Part shown: positions 38,189 to 46,434 of the stretch, piece by piece
Layout: each line of letters starts with the position of its first letter
How positions within the stretch are numbered: the stretch's first letter is position 1
Assembly (NCBI RefSeq): GCF_019209935.1
Contig: NZ_JAHUTN010000004.1
Span: 124,001-188,000, forward strand
Source: Corynebacterium sp. TAE3-ERU16
Lineage (GTDB): Bacteria; Actinomycetota; Actinomycetes; Mycobacteriales; Mycobacteriaceae
DNA: 64,000 bases
Direction of reading: 5' to 3'
The notes under the pieces: generated by a model
Database searches by the model: none
Told to the model about the DNA's origin: nothing
Seen by the model: the letters and a program-made list of their open reading frames with translations, nothing else
Program-made: the position numbers and the translations under genes

Positions 38189-38207
38189 TTAGGTTAGCGT
38201 CGCCTAA
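38189..38207. promoter_or_regulatory. DtxR box upstream of the RipA-like gene
   Basis: TTAGGTTAGCGTCGCCTAA matches the 19-bp palindromic DtxR consensus at about 16 positions, the best iron box in the window. TACTAT (38180-38185) just upstream could be the -10, so bound DtxR would block transcription under iron-replete conditions. Confidence 0.8.
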
Positions 38208-38225
38208 AGATGATTGAGGTACGAC

Positions 38226-39398
38226 ATGGTTGTCTCCTACCCCCACCCGGCCCTCCTGTGGTGCCATTCGGGTTCCGCGACGATCAGGGTCGGCACCTGG
38301 AGGTGTGAACTCCCCGCCGGTGAACTCTGTTTCGCCGCAGGACCGTCCACGGTGTCCGGCGATGGTCTGGTCATCCCGATCGTCTTCCCGAATCTGGGAA
38401 TCTCCGGGTCGTCCCGTCGAGTCCACCTCGGTATGGAGTGGGGCGATTTCATGGTCTACGAATTCTCCAGATCACTGGGGTATCTCCGTGGCGCCCGAAC
38501 TCTCTCCCCGGAGATCGCCAGACTCTTCGATGATCCAGCGGCCCCGCCACCGGCGCCGGAGGCTGACGAGGCCAACGCGGTGGCCGAGCAGTTGCGCGTC
38601 AACCCCGGTGATCAGACCTCACTCGAGGACTTCGCGGAACAGCACCGGGTTTCCGCCCGGACGCTGCAGCGGCAGTTCCTCGCCTCCACCGGCCTGACGT
38701 TCTCCGAGTGGCGCACCGCCTACAGGGTGTCCTCCGCGGCTGAACTCCTCGCACGGGATTTCTCGGTTGCGGTCGTGGCGAATCTCGTCGGCTTCGCCGC
38801 CACCTCATCACTCACCCGGGCCTTCCGCCGTCACACCGGCTGCACACCGTCCGCCTACACCCCCGGTTCCGTCGGAATGGCCCCGGCGGGGACTCCTCCG
38901 GAGATCCCCTCGTCGAGTACCTGGCACCGTTCCACCGGATCAGACGTCGTCCTGTGGGTCTACCGCGGAACCGCGACATTGACCACCCCGGGCTACTGCC
39001 GTTTCCTCGGAAACGGGGACAGTGCGACGATTCCCGCCGGGACCAACACCCGGCTCGACATCGCCGCCGGATCGATCGCTCTGCCGATGAGTGCGGACAC
39101 CGACCTGGACGCGACACCGGAGCTCGCGGACGTCGTGGACTGTTACCGCAGTGCTCTAGGAGTGGTCACCCGGGCGGACACCGCCTCGGCGCCATCGGTG
39201 TTCACCTTCACGCAGAAGATGGACGAGGCGCGGAAGCTGCTGCGCGCGGGCCTGCGCCCCAAGGACGTGTCCCGGACGGTCGGGTACCGTTCAACGGCCG
39301 CGTTCTCCCGGGCTTTCAAGGGGATGCACGGCGTCTCACCGCGGGACTTCCAGAATGGGCAGTTCCTCGAAATCGCCGGTGGGTCGACCGCCGGGTAG
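38226..39398 (+). CDS. ripA: RipA-like AraC-family regulator of iron proteins
   Basis: In C. glutamicum, RipA is an AraC-type repressor made under iron limitation by release from DtxR; it shuts down iron-rich enzymes such as aconitase. This 390-residue protein has an N-terminal cupin-like region, an AraC HTH pair (about residues 125-212: SLEDFAEQHRVSARTLQRQFLASTGLTFSEW and VAVVANLVGFAATSSLTRAFRRHTGCTPSAY), a second cupin-like strand region (about 235-285) and a second HTH (about 325-378, GLRPKDVSRTVGYRSTAAFSRAFKGMHGVSPRDFQ). ATG 38226 has GAGG six bases upstream; TTG 38214 is an alternative. The DtxR box and location after ppx support the RipA assignment. Confidence 0.82.
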   Translation: MVVSYPHPALLWCHSGSATIRVGTWRCELPAGELCFAAGPSTVSGDGLVIPIVFPNLGISGSSRRVHLGMEWGDFMVYEFSRSLGYLRGARTLSPEIARLFDDPAAPPPAPEADEANAVAEQLRVNPGDQTSLEDFAEQHRVSARTLQRQFLASTGLTFSEWRTAYRVSSAAELLARDFSVAVVANLVGFAATSSLTRAFRRHTGCTPSAYTPGSVGMAPAGTPPEIPSSSTWHRSTGSDVVLWVYRGTATLTTPGYCRFLGNGDSATIPAGTNTRLDIAAGSIALPMSADTDLDATPELADVVDCYRSALGVVTRADTASAPSVFTFTQKMDEARKLLRAGLRPKDVSRTVGYRSTAAFSRAFKGMHGVSPRDFQNGQFLEIAGGSTAG

Positions 39399-39531
39399 GG
39401 TATCCGACCGCGGTCCCCGGCTTTATCTGTTTGTTGTCCGAACCCGGGAACTTTAGGGTCGGAGGAAGCGTTATACGGGATGTAATGCTCTCAACGACAA
39501 ATCCAGGACAACAGAAAGGACCAGGGACGAC

Positions 39532-40362
39532 GTGCGTAGTAGCAACCCTGTTCTCAGTTCACTGACGGGCAATCGGAACCAGCCCCAGCCGAACCCCTAC
39601 CAGACGGGCTACCCGCAGGCCGGATACCAGGACCCGTACCTCGCCCAGCAGGGTGGCACCTCCGATACCCAGCGCCCGATCACGGTGGACGACATCGTCA
39701 CCAAGACCGGTATCGTGCTGGGGATCATCGTGGCGCTCGCGGTGGTCAACTTCCTCATCGGAACGATGGTCAATCCGGGCCTCGCCATGCTGCTCACCAT
39801 CGTCGGTGCGATCGGTGGCCTCGTCACCGTCCTCATCTTCTCGTTCGGCAGGAAGTACGGTTCCGCCCCCATCGCCCTGACCTACGCCGCGTTCGAAGGT
39901 CTGTTCGTCGGCGGAATCTCCCTGATGTTCTCCGGTGTACTCGTCGGCGGCGCCAACGCCGGAGCCCTCATCGGCCAGGCGGTGCTCGGCACGGTGGGTG
40001 TGTTCCTCGGCATGCTGTACGTCTACAAGTCCGGCGCCGTGAAGGTCACCCCTAAGTTCACCCGAATTCTGGTCGGCTGCATGGTCGGTGTCCTCATCCT
40101 CATCGTGGGCAACATGCTGATGTCGATGTTCACCTCCTTCAACGTCCTGCGTGACGGTGGTCCGATCGCGATCATCTTCTCGCTGGTGTGCATCGTCCTC
40201 GCCGCCATGAGCTTCCTCGTGGACTTCGACTCCGCGGACAAGCTCGTCCGTGCCGGTGCGCCCGCGAACATGGCCTGGGGCGTCGCCCTCGGCCTCGCGG
40301 TCACCCTGGTCTGGCTCTACACCGAGATCCTGCGTCTGCTCAGCTACTTCAACAACCGCTGA
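39532..40362 (+). CDS. Bax inhibitor-1/YccA family membrane protein
   Basis: The 276-residue protein has a Gln/Pro/Tyr-rich cytoplasmic N-terminus (about 1-50) and then seven hydrophobic helices (about 58-272), with the family segments ALTYAAFEGLFVGGISLMF and AAMSFLVDFDSADKLV. The family includes proteins linked to calcium leak or membrane protein quality control; its role in actinobacteria is unknown. It starts with GTG at 39532, with AAAGGA about ten bases upstream. It is probably monocistronic, followed by a strong terminator. Confidence 0.88.
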   Translation: MRSSNPVLSSLTGNRNQPQPNPYQTGYPQAGYQDPYLAQQGGTSDTQRPITVDDIVTKTGIVLGIIVALAVVNFLIGTMVNPGLAMLLTIVGAIGGLVTVLIFSFGRKYGSAPIALTYAAFEGLFVGGISLMFSGVLVGGANAGALIGQAVLGTVGVFLGMLYVYKSGAVKVTPKFTRILVGCMVGVLILIVGNMLMSMFTSFNVLRDGGPIAIIFSLVCIVLAAMSFLVDFDSADKLVRAGAPANMAWGVALGLAVTLVWLYTEILRLLSYFNNR

Positions 40363-40395
40363 CCGGGTACCACCCGGACGAACCGGCAGACCTGA

Positions 40396-40441
40396 GAACC
40401 CCGGTAGCCCCCGCACTGACAGCGGGCGGCTACCGGGGTTC
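40396..40441 (+). terminator. Terminator after the YccA-family gene
   Basis: A long inverted repeat (about 19 bp with one mismatch, outer arms GAACCCCGGTAGCC and complement) around a short loop lies 33 bases after the stop codon. Confidence 0.8.
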
Positions 40442-40532
40442 GTCCGTATGAGGGGGAGAGAAGAAGGGACTCTGCGTGATCATCTCCGTGTGGTCAATTC
40501 TCCGGCAGACCGTCAGCGGACGGACAAGAGAA

Positions 40533-40572
40533 AACCCGGCGACCGGTGAAAACTGGAACCGGTTGCCGGGTT
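40533..40572 (-). terminator. Rho-independent terminator of the lipoprotein gene
   Basis: On the minus strand AACCCGGC pairs with GCCGGGTT, with an inner ACCGG/CCGGT stem, and is followed by TTTTCTC. It lies 23 bases beyond the stop of the minus-strand gene. Confidence 0.8.
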
Positions 40573-40594
40573 GAGTCGGGGGAGAGGCTCCTCC

Positions 40595-41137
40595 CTAGAG
40601 GGCGATCGTCTCCCCGTCGACGGTGATCTGGGTGAAGGCCGGACCCTGCGGGGTGTTGCGGGGCAGGCTCAGGACGACCTCGACGTCGGGGGTCGTCTCC
40701 TCGGTGCCGTCGACGCAGGTCGGTTCACACGTGTTCGTGATACGGGTCGCGGTGCCGGTGGCCTGTTCCTCGTCCCACGTGAGCCAGACGATGTCGACGA
40801 GGCGGTCGTCGTTGCCGGAACAAGCGAGGTTCAGGGTGGTGGGGCGCTGCGAGGGAGTGCTGACGCAGTTGATCACGCCGGGAAGCGTCTCGGGGTCCGC
40901 GACGCTGCTCGTCATGGTGGACATGGTGGCGGTGGTGGAGTCATGTGACGTGGACTCACCGTGCTGCGCGCTGGTGGGCATGGCCGTGGTCTCGTCCATC
41001 TCGATGCTGGCCGGCGCGGACAGCTCCGTCGCGGTGACGACGCGCTCATCGGTGGGAACCTGATTGGGCGGTGAACACGCTGCGAGAGCCAGGGTGGCGG
41101 CGGCGACGGCCGCCAGGGTACGGGTGCGGGTGGTCAT
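40595..41137 (-). CDS. Putative lipoprotein of unknown function
   Basis: The 180-residue protein has a lipoprotein signal peptide ending in a clear lipobox (LALAAC, Cys 21). A Ser/Thr/His/Met-rich linker follows (about 35-80), then a C-terminal domain with four cysteines ([20 protein letters not shown]) that could form two disulfides. I do not recognise the domain. It is followed by a terminator and lies 45 bases downstream of greA on the same strand, so cotranscription is possible. Confidence 0.8.
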   Translation of the reverse strand: MTTRTRTLAAVAAATLALAACSPPNQVPTDERVVTATELSAPASIEMDETTAMPTSAQHGESTSHDSTTATMSTMTSSVADPETLPGVINCVSTPSQRPTTLNLACSGNDDRLVDIVWLTWDEEQATGTATRITNTCEPTCVDGTEETTPDVEVVLSLPRNTPQGPAFTQITVDGETIAL

Positions 41138-41182
41138 GATCGTTTCCGGGCCTTTCTCTGTGGGGGCTGGGTGGGGGCTGGT

Positions 41183-41710
41183 TTACTGGCTCTGGGAGCG
41201 CAGGGTCGCGTACTTCTCGGAGTTGTACGGTTCAGCGGAGACGACGGTGACGCTGATGACGCGGCCGTTGGGGGCGGTGTACTCACGGGTCTCGCCCTCG
41301 CGGGCACCGAGGACCGCCTTGCCCAGCGGAGCCTGCTCGGAGTAGGTCTCCAGGTCCTTGTTGTCGCTCGCGGCCGCGCGGGTACCGATCAGGAAGGTCT
41401 CCTTCTGTGACTCGTCTCCGTCGTAGTAGACGTGCACGACGGAACCTACGTGTGCGACACCTTCTTCGACGGCCGCACGCTCGGTGGTGGAGCTGGCCAG
41501 GATCTGGGAGATCTGCTGGATGCGGGCCTCCTCCTCGACCTGCATCTCGCGGGCGGCGTCGTAGCCGGCGTTCTCCTTGAGGTCACCCTCCTCGCGGCGC
41601 TCGTTGATCTCGGCAGCGACCACCGGCCGGTGGGCGATGAGCTCGTTGAGCTCCGCCTCGAGCTTCTTCTTGGTTTCCGGGGTGATGTACTGCTTCTGAA
41701 TGTCAGCCAT
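41183..41710 (-). CDS. greA: Transcription elongation factor GreA
   Basis: GreA rescues backtracked RNA polymerase by stimulating transcript cleavage. The 175-residue protein has the N-terminal antiparallel coiled coil (about 1-80), with the acidic tip within EINERREEGDLKENAGYDAAREMQ, and the C-terminal FKBP-like domain (about 90-170). ATG 41710 has GAAGG ten bases upstream; a longer in-frame reading has no family similarity. The order greA-DUF4307-mca is conserved in mycobacteria. Confidence 0.96.
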   Translation of the reverse strand: MADIQKQYITPETKKKLEAELNELIAHRPVVAAEINERREEGDLKENAGYDAAREMQVEEEARIQQISQILASSTTERAAVEEGVAHVGSVVHVYYDGDESQKETFLIGTRAAASDNKDLETYSEQAPLGKAVLGAREGETREYTAPNGRVISVTVVSAEPYNSEKYATLRSQSQ

Positions 41711-42032
41711 GGTGTCGGTGCCTTCCCAGTCTTCGTCGTCGTGATCGGACGATGGCGGGTGCACACCATCCGATCGCCCTGCGCCGATGGAGTCATCGGT
41801 ACCTGTGTCACCGGCACGGGATGTTCCCGGACAGCTGACAGTGCCCCGGGTGCCCGCACGACGGAAGACGCGGAAGCGTCCGGGTGCGGCCCACGGGGCG
41901 TGACTGTGGTGCCTACAGTGATCACCCGGTGAAACGGGATCCACTGTTCGGGGAACAACGCCGGACACACGTGTATCGTCAGGGCTGTTTCGCGATGGAT
42001 TCTAACACACGGGACGCTGCCGGGAACCCGGT
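41711..42032 (-). other. Long region upstream of greA
   Basis: About 320 bases separate greA from the DUF4307 stop. On the minus strand TAGAAT (41999-42004) is a plausible -10, which would give greA a leader of about 290 bases. Open frames here are not gene-like. I see no known riboswitch. Confidence 0.4.
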
Positions 42033-42566
42033 TCAGCGGGGCTCGGATTCCGTGAGATACGCGGGTACCTTCTCGTGGCAGCCGTACACCTTCCCGGCGA
42101 CGGGGAGACCGCGGGTCGGGATCTCCACGGTGTATCGCTCCGTGGAATCCCCTCCCGGGGGAATGAGGAACTCGCGGCGCCCGACCTCGATCTTGTCGTA
42201 GTCCAGTGCCTGGATGATGCAGTAACTCTCGGTGCCGGTGTTCTTCCGGGTGACGTCCACGAACATCCGCAGTGTTGACTCGTCCTCGGCGCGTTCGAAG
42301 CCTGAGGTGGTTGCGCTTACGGTCGCGGCGGCGGTCTTCTGGAAGTACTGGACGGTGACCACGACCGCGGCGATGAGGAAGAGGACGGATCCGATCGCGA
42401 TGAGACGGCCCGAGAGGTTTCCCCGGCTGCCGTCGGCGGTGACCGCGTAGCGGTCGGCCGGGAGGTGTTGGCGGGGGGACGGCTTCTCCACGGTGTCGGC
42501 CTTCCTGTCTGTCCGTGCGTCCGGTTCCGGTCGTGACCGGATCCGGTGCAGCCCGTCGGGGTGCAC
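42033..42566 (-). CDS. DUF4307 membrane protein
   Basis: DUF4307 proteins sit between greA and mca in many actinobacteria; function unknown. The product has a basic N-terminus of about 50 residues, one transmembrane helix (LIAIGSVLFLIAAVVVTVQYF) and an extracellular domain with two cysteines (ESYCII, VYGCHE). On the minus strand TATCAT (42574-42579) overlaps the first ATG (42575) and ends seven bases before an in-frame GTG, so I place the start of a leaderless message at GTG 42566 (177 residues). Confidence 0.85.
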   Translation of the reverse strand: MHPDGLHRIRSRPEPDARTDRKADTVEKPSPRQHLPADRYAVTADGSRGNLSGRLIAIGSVLFLIAAVVVTVQYFQKTAAATVSATTSGFERAEDESTLRMFVDVTRKNTGTESYCIIQALDYDKIEVGRREFLIPPGGDSTERYTVEIPTRGLPVAGKVYGCHEKVPAYLTESEPR

Positions 42567-42573
42567 GGATTCC

Positions 42574-42579
42574 ATGATA
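42574..42579 (-). promoter_or_regulatory. Putative -10 element (TATCAT) for the DUF4307 gene
   Basis: Read on the minus strand, TATCAT ends seven bases before GTG 42566 and overlaps the upstream ATG, which would then lie outside the transcript. Confidence 0.55.
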
Positions 42580-42707
42580 GACGTGTCCCGGGGCCGCGGT
42601 GCGGGGCGGTCCGGGGGTTGTCTAGGATGGTTCCGGGACAACGCCGTCGTCGGGTGCGAACCTGCCCGACGCACCGCAGACAGCCGCGAAAGAAGGACGA
42701 CGAGACT

Positions 42708-43583
42708 GTGAGTCAGCACCGCCTACTGGCCATCCACGCGCACCCGGATGACGAAGCGAGCAAGGGGGCCGCCACGCTCGCGCGGTACTCCGCCGAGGGC
42801 GCAGAGACCATGGTCGTCACCTGCACCGGCGGTGAGCGCGGCTCGATCCTCAACCCGGCCATGAATCGTCCCGGGGTCCTGGAGAACATGGACCAGATCC
42901 GGAGGGACGAGATGGCCGCCGCCGCCGAGGCACTCGGGTGCCGGCACGCCTGGCTCGGGTACGTCGATTCCGGGCTGCCCGAGGGGGATCCGCTACCGCC
43001 GCTTCCCGACGGGTGCTTCGCGCTTGCCGACACCGACCGCGTGGTGCGGGATCTCGTCCGGATCATCCGGGACTTTCGGCCGCAGGTCATCGTCACCTAC
43101 GACGAGAACGGCGGCTACCCGCACCCCGATCACCTGAAGGTTCACGAGGTGTCGATGGTCGCCTGGGATGCGGCCGGTGACCCGGACTACCACCCGGAGC
43201 TCGGGGAGCCGTACACCCCGCTGAAGCTGTACTACACCCACGGATTCATCCGGCAACGCATGAAGCTGTTCCACGACGAACTCGTCGCCGCGGGTCGACC
43301 CAGCCCGTTCGGTCCGATGCTCGAGCGCTGGAACAGTGACCGCGCGGACATCATGGCCCGGGTGACCACCCAGGTGCCGTGCGCGGACTACTTCGACCGC
43401 CGGGACGATGCCCTCCGGGCGCACGCCACGCAGATCGATCCGGCCGGCATGTTCTTCGCCACCCCGGTTGAGGTGCAGCGTAGGCTGTGGCCGACGGAAG
43501 AATTCGAACTTGCGCGGACCAGGGTGCGGACCACCCTGCCGGAGACGGACCTGTTCGCGGGTATCGGGACAGAGGAGAACTAG
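42708..43583 (+). CDS. mca: Mycothiol S-conjugate amidase
   Basis: Mca cleaves mycothiol S-conjugates of toxins to a mercapturic acid and glucosaminyl-inositol. The 291-residue protein belongs to the LmbE/PIG-L deacetylases: zinc ligands in HAHPDDEASKG (His12, Asp15) and in YPHPDHLKVHE, with TYDENGGYPHPDH as the active-site stretch. Its length and the YYTHGFIRQRMKLFHDELV segment fit Mca rather than MshB. It starts with GTG, with AGAAGGA ten bases upstream. TAGGAT near 42624 may be the promoter, divergent from DUF4307. A small membrane protein follows immediately. Confidence 0.93.
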   Translation: MSQHRLLAIHAHPDDEASKGAATLARYSAEGAETMVVTCTGGERGSILNPAMNRPGVLENMDQIRRDEMAAAAEALGCRHAWLGYVDSGLPEGDPLPPLPDGCFALADTDRVVRDLVRIIRDFRPQVIVTYDENGGYPHPDHLKVHEVSMVAWDAAGDPDYHPELGEPYTPLKLYYTHGFIRQRMKLFHDELVAAGRPSPFGPMLERWNSDRADIMARVTTQVPCADYFDRRDDALRAHATQIDPAGMFFATPVEVQRRLWPTEEFELARTRVRTTLPETDLFAGIGTEEN

Positions 43584-43865
43584 ATGGACATCCAGGATGT
43601 CGCCGGTGTCATTCTCGCGCAGGCGGAGCGGTCCGGCCCGCTCGGCCCGGAGTTCGGCAAGGCCTCCCCGGTGGGGCTGTTCGTGCTCGTGCTCCTCGGT
43701 GCGATCGTTCTCTACATCGGATGGGCGCTCAGTCGGCGCGTCCGCAGCATGGCCCGGCGGAGGGAGTTCGCCGAGGCACACGGTATAGATCCCTTCGATC
43801 AGGACGCCATCGACAAGGCGATGGCCGATGAGGGACTGAAGGCACCGAAGCGGCTCTGGTTCTGA
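43584..43865 (+). CDS. Small membrane protein downstream of mca
   Basis: The 93-residue protein has one transmembrane helix (about residues 29-48, VGLFVLVLLGAIVLYIGWAL) followed by a basic cytoplasmic segment and AHGIDPFDQDAIDKAMADEGLKAPKRLWF. The ATG directly follows the mca stop (TAG-ATG), so it is translationally coupled. A gene of this kind follows mca in mycobacteria as well. Function unknown; it may anchor or assist mycothiol-related detoxification (inference from coupling only). Confidence 0.85.
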   Translation: MDIQDVAGVILAQAERSGPLGPEFGKASPVGLFVLVLLGAIVLYIGWALSRRVRSMARRREFAEAHGIDPFDQDAIDKAMADEGLKAPKRLWF

Positions 43866-43947
43866 GGATCCACCCCGGAATCGTGGAGTTCGCCGTGGAA
43901 GTCCCCGCATCATCCACCCCGTGACCCTCCTCTCGGACGCCCGCGAC

Positions 43948-43953
43948 TAGAAT
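43948..43953 (+). promoter_or_regulatory. Putative -10 element (TAGAAT) for uppS
   Basis: TAGAAT ends seven bases before the GTG at 43961, supporting a leaderless GTG start. Confidence 0.6.
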
Positions 43954-43960
43954 CGGTACC

Positions 43961-44731
43961 GTGAAACTCCTCCCGCAACTGCTCTACCCGGTCTATGAGA
44001 ACCGGCTGCGCCGCGAGATCCGCGGTCGGCGGCGACCGAAGCATGTTGCGGTCATGTGCGACGGGAACCGGCGGTGGGCCCGCGAGGCGGGCTTCGCCGA
44101 TGTCAGCCACGGGCACCGCGTCGGGGCGCGGAAGATCGGCGAGATGGTCCGCTGGTGCGATGAGACCGGCGTCGAACTCGTCACGGTCTACCTGCTGTCG
44201 ACCGAGAACCTCGGGCGCGCGGAAAATGAGCTGCAACTGCTGTTCGACATCATCGGCGACGTCGTCGATGAACTCGCGGATCCGGAGACCAATTGCCGGG
44301 TCCGCCTCGTCGGGCATCTCGACCTGCTACCGGACGACTTCGCCGAACGGTTACGTGCCGCGGCCCGGAAAACCGGGGAGCACACCGGGGTGACCGTCAA
44401 TGTCGCGGTCGGCTACGGCGGCCGCCAGGAGATCGTCGACGCCGTCCGGGATCTCGTCGCCGAGAAAGCCGGTGAGGGACTGACCCCGGAACAGATCGTC
44501 GGCGAGATCGGCGTCGACTCGATCTCCCGTCACCTCTACACCTCGGGACAGCCGGACCCCGATCTCGTCATCCGTACATCGGGCGAACAGCGCCTCTCCG
44601 GATTCCTGCTGTGGCAGGCCGCCTACTCCGAGATCTGGTTCACCGACACCTACTGGCCGGCGTTCCGCAGGATCGATTTCCTCCGGGCGCTCCGCTCCTA
44701 CGCCTTCCGGAGCAGACGCTTCGGGAAATGA
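43961..44731 (+). CDS. uppS: Short-chain cis-prenyltransferase (Z-farnesyl or polyprenyl diphosphate synthase, UppS family)
   Basis: This is a cis-prenyltransferase that condenses isopentenyl diphosphate onto allylic diphosphates. The 256-residue protein has the family motifs: HVAVMCDGNRRWAR with catalytic D34, YLLSTENLGR, VNVAVGYGGRQEIVDAV, DLVIRTSGEQRLSGFLLWQAAYSEIWF and the final YWPAF. Mycobacteria have two such enzymes. The one beside mca (Rv1086) makes Z,E-farnesyl diphosphate, so position suggests that role here rather than the longer-chain enzyme. A TTA codon occurs at 44351. IspE in the same window feeds this pathway. Confidence 0.92.
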   Translation: MKLLPQLLYPVYENRLRREIRGRRRPKHVAVMCDGNRRWAREAGFADVSHGHRVGARKIGEMVRWCDETGVELVTVYLLSTENLGRAENELQLLFDIIGDVVDELADPETNCRVRLVGHLDLLPDDFAERLRAAARKTGEHTGVTVNVAVGYGGRQEIVDAVRDLVAEKAGEGLTPEQIVGEIGVDSISRHLYTSGQPDPDLVIRTSGEQRLSGFLLWQAAYSEIWFTDTYWPAFRRIDFLRALRSYAFRSRRFGK

Positions 44732-44755
44732 CCCGCTTTCTGTGAGGACCCAACG

Positions 44756-45292
44756 ATGAGCACGCCCGAGTTGACCGTCATCTTCGATTCCACCTACGGC
44801 TCCACCGAGCAGTACGCCCGGAGTTTCGCTGAGCGTCTCGGGGTGATCCCGATCGCCCTCGGTGACGCCCCCTCCGCCGTCGCGCAGCTCCCGGGCACCG
44901 GACCTGTCGTCGTGTTCTCACCGAACTACGCCAACCAGATCAGCGGGGCAAAATGGCTGCGGGGCAATGATCTCGGCGGCCGCCCGACCGCACTGGCTGT
45001 CGTCGGCATGAGTGTGAGTACCTGGGTCCGTGAGCAGGACGTGGCGGCCAAGGCACTCGGCGACAATGCCGGGCGCGTCACCCGTTTCTACCTGCCGGGC
45101 AGGCTCATGCACTCTCAGCTCAGCAGGGTCCACAGGGGGGCACTGTGGTCGTTGAACCAGATGCTCCGCCGCAAGTCGAACCGCAACGAGAACGAGGAGG
45201 AGATCGTCCGTCAGTACGGGCGTGACATCGACCGTGTCGATGATGCGGAGCTCGGACCCGTGGAACAGTGGGTGCACCGCAACAGGGTGTGA
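44756..45292 (+). CDS. Flavodoxin-domain protein
   Basis: The 178-residue protein begins with an FMN phosphate-binding loop of flavodoxin type, TVIFDSTYGSTEQYA (about residues 6-20). An alternating alpha/beta fold follows (VVVFSPNYANQISGAKWLRGND, LAVVGMSVSTW), then a basic helical C-terminus. Relatives include menaquinone-dependent protoporphyrinogen oxidase-like proteins, but key features for that activity cannot be confirmed. It lies 24 bases after uppS on the same strand and converges on coaA. Confidence 0.78.
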   Translation: MSTPELTVIFDSTYGSTEQYARSFAERLGVIPIALGDAPSAVAQLPGTGPVVVFSPNYANQISGAKWLRGNDLGGRPTALAVVGMSVSTWVREQDVAAKALGDNAGRVTRFYLPGRLMHSQLSRVHRGALWSLNQMLRRKSNRNENEEEIVRQYGRDIDRVDDAELGPVEQWVHRNRV

Positions 45293-45332
45293 ACCGACCC
45301 GGAGGTTGATCCGCCCGCGTGGTTGACCCGGA

Positions 45333-46259
45333 TCAGATCTTGCGCATCCGGACCCGCTGCACGAGGTGGTCACGTCCCTTCACGAGAACCAGTGACGCAC
45401 GCACCCGGGTCGGCAGGATGTTCTCCACCAGGTTCGGCAGATTCACCGACTGCCAGATCTCCCGGGCCACCTGTCGTGACTCCTCGTCGTCAAGTTCGGC
45501 GAAGTGTGCGAAATGCGAACCGGGCTTGCTGAACGATGTCGCGCGCAGGGCCATGAAACGGTGGATGAACCACTCCTCGATGTCGTCACTGTGCGCGTCG
45601 ACGTAGACGGAGAAGTCGAACAGATCACTGACCATCAGGGTCGGACCCGTCTGCAGGACGTTCAGCCCCTCCAGGATGAGGATGTCCGGCTGTCGGACCT
45701 CGACCATCTCGTCGGGAACCCGGTCGTAGAGTTCGTGCGAGTACACCGGTGCCCGGCACACCGGGCTGCCCGACTTCACGTCGGTGACGAAGCGCATCAG
45801 GGCACGCTGGTCGTAGCTCTCCGGGAATCCCTTCCTGGAGGACAGACCACGGCGTTCCAGCTCAGCGGTGGGGTAGAGGAAACCGTCCGTCGTCACCAGA
45901 TCAACCCGCGGATGGGACTCCCACCGTTGCAGCAGCACCTGCAGCAGACGTGCCGTCGTCGATTTCCCCACCGCGACGGAGCCGGCGACACCGATGATGA
46001 ATGGCACGTGCTCGGCCGGCTTGTCGACGAAGGTGGAGGTGGTGCTGATCAGTTTCTTCCGCGCCTTCACCCGGAGATGGATGAGACGGGACAACGGCAG
46101 GTAGACGTCGGCGACCTCGTCGAGGTCGATGTTCTCACCGATACCGCGCAGCTGGACCACCTCGTCCGCTGTCAGGACCTGCGGCATCGACTTGCGCAGA
46201 TGCCGCCACTCGGTCCGGTCGAAGTCCAGGTACGGGCTGATCTCCCGTGGGCGTGCCAT
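45333..46259 (-). CDS. coaA: Pantothenate kinase, type I
   Basis: CoaA phosphorylates pantothenate, the committed step of CoA synthesis. The 308-residue protein has [11 protein letters not shown] at the N-terminus, the P-loop [12 protein letters not shown] (90-101), [32 protein letters not shown] and [10 protein letters not shown], all hallmarks of the bacterial type I enzyme. ATG 46259 is preceded on the minus strand by GGAG and by CACAAT, which ends six bases upstream and could be a leaderless -10. It is divergent from glyA, as in corynebacteria generally. Confidence 0.95.
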   Translation of the reverse strand: MARPREISPYLDFDRTEWRHLRKSMPQVLTADEVVQLRGIGENIDLDEVADVYLPLSRLIHLRVKARKKLISTTSTFVDKPAEHVPFIIGVAGSVAVGKSTTARLLQVLLQRWESHPRVDLVTTDGFLYPTAELERRGLSSRKGFPESYDQRALMRFVTDVKSGSPVCRAPVYSHELYDRVPDEMVEVRQPDILILEGLNVLQTGPTLMVSDLFDFSVYVDAHSDDIEEWFIHRFMALRATSFSKPGSHFAHFAELDDEESRQVAREIWQSVNLPNLVENILPTRVRASLVLVKGRDHLVQRVRMRKI

Positions 46260-46355
46260 GGCTCCATTGTGCACACCGGCGCCCCCACACCCCGACACGG
46301 GGGCCGGATGAGCCCGGCAACAGACCTCTCTGTCCACATTCCCCGTCGTGCGGGA

Positions 46356-46361
46356 TAGACT
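46356..46361 (+). promoter_or_regulatory. Putative -10 element (TAGACT) for glyA
   Basis: TAGACT lies 73 bases before the glyA ATG and would give a leader of about 67 bases containing GAAGGGA. Confidence 0.45.
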
Positions 46362-46434
46362 GGCGTGGCATTTGAATATCCCGGGGCGTGGTCTTGTCCC
46401 GGGAGGTGCTGACACGAAGGGAAACCGGGCACAC

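Noticed and set aside
37435..38213. tRNA as attachment site of an integrated element
   Set aside because: No integrase gene and no direct repeat of the tRNA 3' end were found in the neighbouring sequence.
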